33,615 bases of DNA from Bacteroidales bacterium. GTDB lineage: Bacteria; Bacteroidota; Bacteroidia; Bacteroidales; P3. A program made the translations under genes and the position numbers. The DNA is taken from contig JAUNHX010000003.1 in assembly GCA_030523765.1 (NCBI GenBank), positions 116,492 through 150,106 on the forward strand. Direction: 5' to 3'. Shown here piece after piece: positions 26,438 to 33,615 of this stretch. Positions within the stretch are counted from its first letter, which is position 1, and every line of letters begins with the position of its first letter. The notes under the pieces are model-generated. The model ran no database searches. It was not told the origin of the DNA and worked only from the letters and a program-made list of their open reading frames with translations.

Positions 26438-27153
26438 GTTGTGATTCGCTTTAAAATCGTATCTTTGCACTTTGAAATCACATCCGACCTCAAAAAGCAA
26501 GTCAGTGAAATCCTGTTGTGATTCGCTTTAAAATCGTATCTTTGCACTTTGAAATCACATCAAACTGCATTATTAATATTAGTACCATTAAGTTGTGATT
26601 CGCTTTAAAATCGTATCTTTGCACTTTGAAATCACATCATATGTTGGGGATCCCGTCTATCAGAGGTAGTTGTGATTCGCTTTAAAATCGTATCTTTGCA
26701 CTTTGAAATCACATCCACTTAATTTAGTAAAAGCATTATCACTTGTTGTGATTCGCTTTAAAATCGTATCTTTGCACTTTGAAATCACATCTTGTCGGGC
26801 AGTGTCCTCATCAGTTCGAGGGTTGTGATTCGCTTTAAAATCGTATCTTTGCACTTTGAAATCACATCAGGCCGTTGTCGCGGAACGAATAATGTTTCGT
26901 TGTGATTCGCTTTAAAATCGTATCTTTGCACTTTGAAATCACATCCAATGAAGACTTATACAATCAACGACAGTAGTTGTGATTCGCTTTAAAATCGTAT
27001 CTTTGCACTTTGAAATCACATCCTTGTAGACTGGACTGAAGAAGCGAAAGGTGTTGTGATTCGCTTTAAAATCGTATCTTTGCACTTTGAAATCACATCT
27101 CGATTTCTGTAATAGACTGCTTGATATTGTGTTACAAGGATACTTACGAATAA

Positions 27154-27187
27154 AAAACCCAATCAAACATTGATTGGGTTTTCTTTT
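27154..27187. terminator. Bidirectional terminator between the CRISPR array and cas2
   Basis: A perfect 13-bp stem AAAACCCAATCAA (27154-27166) with TTGATTGGGTTTT (27170-27182) and a 3-nt loop. T-rich tails follow on the + strand (TTTTCTTTT) and on the minus strand (TTTTTT). Confidence 0.92.
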
Positions 27188-27303
27188 ATATATATAGTTT
27201 TTAAATCCTATCGGTGTAACCAAAAGAGGTGAAAATGTCTCAAAAATCTTTGTTCTTTACCCTTTAAGGGCTATGATTCGTTTCGTTTAATATATAAAAA
27301 AAG

Positions 27304-28535
<1,232 letters not shown>

Positions 28536-28542
28536 ATCTTTT

Positions 28543-31500
28543 TTAGTATTCTCCTACTTGTACAATCTTTCCAATATGATTTACCCTTACTTTAATTACT
28601 CCTTCAAGAGCTTTGGGATTGACTCGCTTCCAAGTGATACCTTTTAGTTCTTTTTTATCGTCGACAGTAGTTTCTAAATGATGCCGGAAGACATAGTCTT
28701 TATTTGAAATCTTTTGTACACGATATAGATTGGGACTAATACGGTCATAGTTGCGCTCATCTAATAAATCAATCTCATTGGGGTCGAATCCCGTCTCTTT
28801 GTTTGGAAATACGAAGTATTCGTTTTGTTTCATAGAGAAAAGGAATTGCCAACCTTCATCTTTATTATACTCTCGGTCAACAATAGGTAGATGTTGAAGG
28901 GCTCGAGATGTGGCCTCATAGAACGTAACTAGATGTTCTTGCAGACTGCCGTTGGCATCCATGAAGATAGCTACGTGGTGGTTGTTGCCTGGATTGACGA
29001 AATCTTGAGGTTTCTTCTTTCCTTCGGCATTGAGAATCAAATGGCCGTCTTTATCTCGTTGGTCGTGAAGAGGTACTGCATTGTTCAGCAGTTTGCATCG
29101 AACAGACTTAATCTGTATCCCTTTCTCGCGGTTCAGCCAGATGGGATTATCTTCTAGATTACTAAAGGCTTTGTTGGCATTGCCATCATACTCGTCAAGA
29201 CGGGCTTTAAGAATGTCTTTTATCCTCTCGTCAACCACCTTGTCTATATTCAAGTTAGAATCAACTTTTTTCCTAATTACATATTGTATGGTAAAGCGTT
29301 CGATGGTTACTTTAGTAGGTACTTGTTTGGTATGAGCTTCATCGAGCCAGATGGGATTCTTATCGAGTGAGTTTTTGCCTGTAAAAGCCTTTTTGGGATC
29401 ATAACCAAAGGCCTCAAGTCGCATGCGTAGGGCCTGTCGATAGTTGGGATTTTTGATTTGAGAAATCAATGCAGCATCCATCTTGGCATTGACGGTTACT
29501 TCTTTTAGTTCAGGTACCTTGAGTTCACCACACACCGATTCGAGATGCAACTGTCCACGAGGCGTGAGTTGCTCTTTGCGATGGGTGCTATTCTTGACCT
29601 TGTTTATGTTGATATTCTTTGTAACTACTTTATTTTTGGCCTTATTGCTTACCAGTATCATCTCCAAATGGCGTTTGGCTTCAGCACGGAATTCAGCTAT
29701 AGGCATAGGGGAGTTGAACTTGATATGACCATCGGTGTTGTTAGTCTCTTTTTTCTCAATACCATAGATGCTGCTCGATTTGTCGCTACGAGCATTCATG
29801 TTGTTGAGGTATTGGATAATGCTACGTTTTGTAAAGGCAATAGTCAAAGCATCCATAGCGTGATGTCGATGGTCGTTGCGCTTGGTCCAGTCTTTGATAT
29901 GGCGCAGCTGTTGTCCATCTCGCCCAGTTGAGATTTCGGTAAGACCCAGTTGTTCGTATTTATTCCAATTGAGTTCCTTCATCACATCTACCAACTGCCA
30001 ATCATTGCGAAGACGATCGGTGATACTACCTGTGGTAGGTACTACACTACGGGTAATCTCGAAGAGCATCTCTTGTGCTTTGCGGGCAATGTATTGGGTG
30101 TTACGAAGATCGCGCTCGATAAAGTCGTCGGGTATCTGTTCGTACGACATCTTAAGCTTATTCTGTTTGGCCTTCCCAATAGCATTAGATTTAAATAGAT
30201 CATCGACTCGCTGAAGGTATTCTTTTAGTCCCTCTTCGCCATATTTCTCTTTTACATAATCGTAGGCGGTAGTGGCCCCTTTTTCGATATTTACATCACG
30301 GTATTCGAGCGTTTTGTTGGAAAATGAGTCATCGAAGAGACGCGCCTGAGGTATGATATGTTCGATATCTATCTCTTTGCTGAAAAGCTTTTCGAGTGGT
30401 ATATATTGGTTAGAATAAAGTGTTTTGTACCCTCGAGGGGCAAGCTCTTTATAGAGTCGGTAACGGATAATATCGTTGCGGCTTCCATATTGAGCCCCGA
30501 ATTTCTCTTGAAGGAACTTCCTGCACTCTTCTACTTCCTTGGTGTTTTTATTGATGGCTGTTGTCATATCGGCTCGTTCGGCGGCATTCTTCTTCAGCTC
30601 GCGGGCCATTTCGATACGTACTTCATCGGGGCGGCCATAGGTGTCGATGATTTCATTGACCACGTTGACCATCTGGTTGAGGATTTTCTCAACTACAGGA
30701 TTGCGGAGGCAGTTTTTGGAGAGTAGGGTCATATGCTCCTTCAGTTCGCGGCTTTCGATCTCTTCTTTGGTTAGCGATGATTTGCTGTGTCGATAGCCAG
30801 CCAAAGCACATGCTTCACTATATTCATGGCCTGCCTTCATGAACGGCAGTATCTTTTGTATAGCTTTAGTACTCAGACTACCATAGTCGGGCTCAAAAGT
30901 GATGCCTGATAATACTTTGGCATACTCCTTAGGCATGCATGTAAGGTTGCTGATGTGTTCTACTAAATGTTCATCGCCTGTAGGAGAATCGTCGCCTTCA
31001 AAAGAGTAGAGTAAGTGCCAAAGACGGTATTGAGGCTCTTGGTCTAGTTCAGAACCTGTCTTATCGGTGTCTATATCAAGCCAGTCGGTATTCCAACCCA
31101 ATCCGTTAAAGATAGGAATGAGGGTGTTGCGAATCTCATCGGCTGACATCTTGGAGAAATCGTATTCACCGTGACCACTCATATCGATAATGGTTTGGCA
31201 AGCAGTAAGCAAAGATGCCATAGTGCGGTTGCCTTGAATCTCTTTATAGTTGAGTTCAAGACCTCGGGGCTTGACAAAAAGCAACTTAAGTACTTCTGTT
31301 TTGCTGAGTTTCTGCTTGTATTGCAGTTCATTCCATAGGATGGTTTTTTGGTCCTCTTCGAGAGGGATACCATTCACCGTAAGGTTGTTGAGCACTTGCC
31401 ATATCCTGAACGCTTGGAATAATGGTGACGATTTGGGACAAACCTTTCTTTTTTCGAATTCGCAGTTCGATACCAACCATTTTTGTGATTTAAGACGTCG

Positions 31501-32595
31501 CTGATAGAAGATGATAATGTCGCGTATCTCATGTTTCAGTTCGGGAGTTAGTTCCGGATGGAATTTGGCTTGTGTCTCCCATATCTGCTCAAACTCATCA
31601 AGATAGTCTTGTCGATAGAAGGGTTGGTTTTTGAGGGTGCCGTGAGGATCTGCATCCAATTTGGCTATCAGATACTGTCCAATGGTTTGGTGTGCAAAAT
31701 ACAGCTCTTTGCTGCGGTCACTGATGGCTCCAAGATAGCCGCTCGAACCGTTCATGGCTCCAGCTACCTCGCTCACCACAAACGCCATTTCCTCGATAGG
31801 TAACTGCTCTTTGAGAGCTTTGGCACGAAGGGCGTAAACAGTCTTAAGGCGCTCTAATCCTCGTCCTTTAATGTCGGCAGTGAATATCTTATAAGTGGAG
31901 AGGAAACGGCTAGTAATCCCTTTTTTGCCCTGATTCTCAATCTGGCGACGGAATTCGGCAGTCAGTATGTCGGGATAATATTGTTGTTGTACAGCCCAAA
32001 TCTTATCTAGTTCGGCCTCTAGGTCGGAACGATAGAAGTCTGGTACATAGTGTTTGCCTTCTCGTAGTATTTGATCAGCGTATTGTCCGGGAGTGAGACC
32101 TTCATCGTATAGTTTACGGGCCACATCCATCCCATCGATTAACTGCCCCTCATCGGTTCCTTTGGCTTTGCGGCTGCTTTTGTATCCACGTTTCTTGTTA
32201 ATCATCAGCAATACACGGGCCAGTTGTTCGAGAGTAATGGATTCAGTGGCAGCCTTTGCCCTTAAGCGATAAGTTTCAAAGGTTGTGTTGTTGCCATTTT
32301 CCGAGAGAATGGTGTTGTCGGTTATCCACCCTTGCTCTTTTAAAAGTTGACGTAAGTTGTCGCGACGCAGTTTGTAGCGCTGCAGATTGCGACGCATACT
32401 TCGCTTAAGAGTGCGATCGGCATTGGTAGTGATAGGCTTACCTTTCTCAAAATTCGACTGTTCATCGGTAGTAAGAGGTATTACGCGCACGCCTAGACGT
32501 ACTATAGATGATTTTTCTTCTTTGTTCTCAGCCTCATTCACGTAGGCCCAACCAATGCTAGTGGTTCCAAGATCAAGTCCAAGTATTTTTTTCAT
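28543..32595 (-). CDS. cas9: Cas9 RNA-guided endonuclease (type II-C, large Bacteroidetes type)
   Basis: 1350 aa, cytosolic. RuvC-I: D8 in LGLDLGTTSIGWA. Arg-rich bridge helix about 60-85 (TLKRSMRRNLQRYKLRR). Recognition lobe about 90-640. RuvC-II: E662 in EVRIEMAREL. HNH: H746 in EIDIEHIIP, with N760 and N769 at the same spacing as SpyCas9 H840/N854/N863. RuvC-III: H912 and D915 in HHAMDA. A PAM-interacting C-terminal part follows (about 1050-1350). All nuclease residues are intact, so a cleaving enzyme is expected. The length is large for II-C, where compact ~1000-aa forms also exist, but normal for Bacteroidetes. Only ~15 nt separate its ATG from the tracrRNA terminator, so it probably relies on read-through. 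Confidence 0.98.
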   Translation of the reverse strand: MKKILGLDLGTTSIGWAYVNEAENKEEKSSIVRLGVRVIPLTTDEQSNFEKGKPITTNADRTLKRSMRRNLQRYKLRRDNLRQLLKEQGWITDNTILSENGNNTTFETYRLRAKAATESITLEQLARVLLMINKKRGYKSSRKAKGTDEGQLIDGMDVARKLYDEGLTPGQYADQILREGKHYVPDFYRSDLEAELDKIWAVQQQYYPDILTAEFRRQIENQGKKGITSRFLSTYKIFTADIKGRGLERLKTVYALRAKALKEQLPIEEMAFVVSEVAGAMNGSSGYLGAISDRSKELYFAHQTIGQYLIAKLDADPHGTLKNQPFYRQDYLDEFEQIWETQAKFHPELTPELKHEIRDIIIFYQRRLKSQKWLVSNCEFEKRKVCPKSSPLFQAFRIWQVLNNLTVNGIPLEEDQKTILWNELQYKQKLSKTEVLKLLFVKPRGLELNYKEIQGNRTMASLLTACQTIIDMSGHGEYDFSKMSADEIRNTLIPIFNGLGWNTDWLDIDTDKTGSELDQEPQYRLWHLLYSFEGDDSPTGDEHLVEHISNLTCMPKEYAKVLSGITFEPDYGSLSTKAIQKILPFMKAGHEYSEACALAGYRHSKSSLTKEEIESRELKEHMTLLSKNCLRNPVVEKILNQMVNVVNEIIDTYGRPDEVRIEMARELKKNAAERADMTTAINKNTKEVEECRKFLQEKFGAQYGSRNDIIRYRLYKELAPRGYKTLYSNQYIPLEKLFSKEIDIEHIIPQARLFDDSFSNKTLEYRDVNIEKGATTAYDYVKEKYGEEGLKEYLQRVDDLFKSNAIGKAKQNKLKMSYEQIPDDFIERDLRNTQYIARKAQEMLFEITRSVVPTTGSITDRLRNDWQLVDVMKELNWNKYEQLGLTEISTGRDGQQLRHIKDWTKRNDHRHHAMDALTIAFTKRSIIQYLNNMNARSDKSSSIYGIEKKETNNTDGHIKFNSPMPIAEFRAEAKRHLEMILVSNKAKNKVVTKNININKVKNSTHRKEQLTPRGQLHLESVCGELKVPELKEVTVNAKMDAALISQIKNPNYRQALRMRLEAFGYDPKKAFTGKNSLDKNPIWLDEAHTKQVPTKVTIERFTIQYVIRKKVDSNLNIDKVVDERIKDILKARLDEYDGNANKAFSNLEDNPIWLNREKGIQIKSVRCKLLNNAVPLHDQRDKDGHLILNAEGKKKPQDFVNPGNNHHVAIFMDANGSLQEHLVTFYEATSRALQHLPIVDREYNKDEGWQFLFSMKQNEYFVFPNKETGFDPNEIDLLDERNYDRISPNLYRVQKISNKDYVFRHHLETTVDDKKELKGITWKRVNPKALEGVIKVRVNHIGKIVQVGEY

Positions 32596-32610
32596 ATTTC
32601 TTAGGTGTTT

Positions 32611-32691
32611 AAAAAAAAGACGAGACTGTTCATCCCGCCTTAAGTGTTTTCACAACGGAATAATCCTTATTGTGATTCGCTTTAAAATCGT
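32611..32691 (-). ncRNA. tracrRNA of the type II-C system
   Basis: The + strand at 32670-32691 is identical to CRISPR repeat positions 2-23, so the minus-strand RNA has a 22-nt anti-repeat, extended by TTTGCA beyond a 3-nt gap (ATC) relative to the repeat. Reading on: a nexus-like AAGGATTATTCCG (compare SpyCas9 AAGGCTAGTCCG), a GTG-AAAA-CAC stem-loop (32644-32653), and a 7-bp hairpin with G-U pairs (32619-32625 with 32633-32639) followed by eight T (32611-32618). Predicted size about 80 nt. It has the same strand as cas9 and lies just upstream. Confidence 0.92.
32619..32639 (-). terminator. Terminator hairpin at the 3' end of the tracrRNA
   Basis: GGCGGGA pairs with TCTCGTC on the minus strand (two G-U pairs), loop of 7 nt, then eight T. 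It ends about 15 nt before the cas9 start codon. Confidence 0.85.
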
Positions 32692-32695
32692 TTTG

Positions 32696-32703
32696 CAAAA
32701 TTA
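32696..32703 (-). promoter_or_regulatory. -7 box of the tracrRNA (and probably cas9) promoter
   Basis: On the minus strand this is TAATTTTG, an exact TAnnTTTG match. The predicted start (about 32688-32691) coincides with the start of the anti-repeat. No clear -33 box. Confidence 0.65.
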
Positions 32704-33035
32704 CTCAATTTTTTTAATATGGCATTAATTATTTTCATTTTTAACATTAGAAGGGTGTTTTTTTAACGGTTCTAGCTATACTCAGTACAATCCATTTCCA
32801 TTAATAATAGGATCTGATTATATTCTATAAACTTAATATTGAATTGATTGTGTTCTTTTATCCTCAAGTAAATACAAAGAGGTCCTAAAGAATGTTTCAG
32901 GAGCCCCCAAAAGAGGAATTTGGAGTCGTAACCATAAGCTTATACCCATACGTAAGTCAACCTGATGCAGTATAAAACAGAGCATCTTTTTGGGGAATAG
33001 GAGAATGATCCTTTTTACCCTCTAGGCGGTTCGTT
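32704..33035. other. Gene-free AT-rich region upstream of the tracrRNA
   Basis: No supportable ORF, RNA gene or strong repeat was seen in this stretch. Confidence 0.6.
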
Positions 33036-33143
33036 GCCTCGTATCACCCTTACTCTAGCCATACATCACCCTTACTCTAGCCTCACTCATGAGTATGGGT
33101 GAAGTAAGGGTAAAGCGAGGGTGAAGTAAGGGTGATACGAGGC
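33036..33143. repeat. Large imperfect inverted repeat with 53-nt arms
   Basis: The ends GCCTCGTATCACCCTTACT (33036-33054) and its reverse complement (33125-33143) match perfectly over 19 bp. The arms continue with partial pairing to a centre near CTCATGAG (33087-33094). Within the left arm TCACCCTTACTCTAGCC is directly repeated (33044-33060, 33066-33082). Confidence 0.85.
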
Positions 33144-33290
33144 AAAGGCGAAGGAATAGCGATTGTAAATCGATTGGGAAGCGGAGGTAAGACGAAGGCA
33201 AAGCGAGGACAAAAGCTAAGCTAAAGCGAGGGTAGGGGAGGAGGATTTGGCCTTGTAGGAAATGGGATGAGGTAGAGCGAGGGTGATCTA
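33144..33290 (+). repeat. Purine-rich degenerate repeat tract
   Basis: The sequence continues the right arm of the inverted repeat with purine-rich words, including ARAGCGAGGGT near 33222 and 33274 (also at 33112). No coding potential is visible. Confidence 0.5.
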
Positions 33291-33358
33291 GGATAGTGGT
33301 TTGTGACAGTATAACGTGATTATTCTGCTTTTTCTTTCATGGCTATAAATATATCGGG

Positions 33359-33491
33359 GATGCCGAATTTTAAAGGGAAGTGGGCTTGTTCGGTTGTTTT
33401 TTTATGACAGTCCAACTAAGGAGAATTATCGCATCTGTCACGTCTTTTCAATATGCCCAGAATGCCCATTTTTAAAGGGAAGTAAGCCTAT
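33359..33491 (+). repeat. Pair of degenerate direct repeats
   Basis: GATGCCGAATTTTAAAGGGAAG at about 33359-33380 recurs as AATGCCCATTTTTAAAGGGAAG at about 33461-33482, about 102 bp apart, with related flanks (GTGGGCTTG, GTAAGCCTA). A GACA microrepeat with a CAGAC-A-GTCTG palindrome follows at about 33507-33525. The rest of the window to 33615 has no supportable gene. Confidence 0.55.
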
Positions 33492-33615
33492 ACGAATATC
33501 AGTTTCAGACAGACAGACAGTCTGACAGTCCGATTTTTGCTATATCACTTTTCTCTCATGCTTCGATCGCATGCCTTATACAGAACAAACTTTCATCACT
33601 TCTCTCCTTTATTAT

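Larger units (their letters stand above)
24449..27099 (+). CRISPR. Type II-C CRISPR array, 35 repeats and 34 spacers
   Basis: Repeats are 47 nt, beginning GTTGTGATTCGC and ending GAAATCACATC; spacers are 29 nt (14) or 30 nt (20). I located repeat starts at 24449, 24525, 24601, 24677, 24754 and so on to 27053, with a period of 76 or 77. All repeats appear identical except the first (G to A at repeat position 6) and the 14th (T to A at position 20, base 25461). Repeat ends are partly self-complementary: TGTGATT (3-9) with AATCACA (39-45). The crRNA strand is +, because the anti-repeat of the tracrRNA pairs with the repeat's 5' part (type II order: spacer then repeat). Spacers 19-22 recur as 23-26. 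Confidence 0.98.

Noticed and set aside
27100..27153. A further partial CRISPR repeat after repeat 35
   Set aside because: A 29-30-nt stretch is followed by sequence with only a few matching bases (GTGTTACAAGG), not enough to call a repeat.
25100..27223. Minus-strand open frames across the CRISPR array (repeated peptide-like sequences)
   Set aside because: They are translations of the CRISPR repeats themselves, with different frames caused by 29/30-nt spacers.
27241..27290. Repeat-like words ATCTTTG and ATGATTCG downstream of cas2, as a possible second anti-repeat
   Set aside because: The matches are short (7-8 nt), in the wrong order, and lack the hairpins of a tracrRNA.

Overview
The window looks like a chromosomal segment from the order Bacteroidales (phylum Bacteroidota). 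Promoters carry the Bacteroidetes-type -7 box TAnnTTTG, starts lack Shine-Dalgarno sequences, and several products belong to families typical of the group: a DUF349 repeat protein, lipoproteins with short lipoboxes, a membrane-anchored LytTR regulator, and a large type II-C Cas9 with 47-nt CRISPR repeats. I cannot name a genus from the sequence alone.

Layout. 1-4600 (+): the 3' end of an SLC13/DASS sodium-anion symporter, an outer-membrane beta-barrel protein, and a fused ADP-forming acyl-CoA synthetase, each followed by a clear Rho-independent terminator. 4662-5110: gene-free, with degenerate short repeats. 5111-6073 (-): a four-TM LytTR transcription regulator. 6224-9698 (+): a compact fatty-acid-synthesis operon, fabH-fabF-fabZ-like-fabG, without an acyl carrier protein. 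9846-11855 (-): a protein with five DUF349 repeats, converging on the fab operon with back-to-back terminators. 12061-17591 (+): a PflX-like radical SAM protein, an unrecognised 222-aa protein, a PepD dipeptidase, and a glycosyltransferase/NTP_transf_5 pair. 17592-17986: a hairpin-rich gene-free stretch that may hold a structured RNA. 17987-24143 (-): a five-gene run of GH20 hexosaminidase lipoprotein, acyltransferase, MORN-type lipoprotein, CCA-adding enzyme and MiaA.

24449-32703 is a complete type II-C CRISPR-Cas locus. A 35-repeat, 34-spacer array on the + strand converges on a minus-strand unit of tracrRNA, cas9 (1350 aa), cas1 and cas2. A 13-bp-stem bidirectional terminator separates the two. 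The tracrRNA was found from a 22-nt anti-repeat upstream of cas9, followed by a nexus-like hairpin, a small stem-loop and a terminator ending about 15 nt before the cas9 start codon. Each CRISPR repeat contains a Bacteroidetes promoter signature (TTG, 18 nt, TATCTTTG) pointing into its downstream spacer, so the array is probably a chain of crRNA minigenes. A block of four spacers is duplicated in tandem. One spacer reads in frame as a conserved reverse-transcriptase motif of the kind found in diversity-generating retroelements.

32704-33615 has no gene I can support. It contains a ~53-bp-arm imperfect inverted repeat, a purine-rich repetitive tract and a pair of degenerate direct repeats.

The Cas system belongs to a known class. 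The parts most worth follow-up are its regulatory architecture (promoter in every repeat, tracrRNA terminator abutting cas9) and the spacer content.
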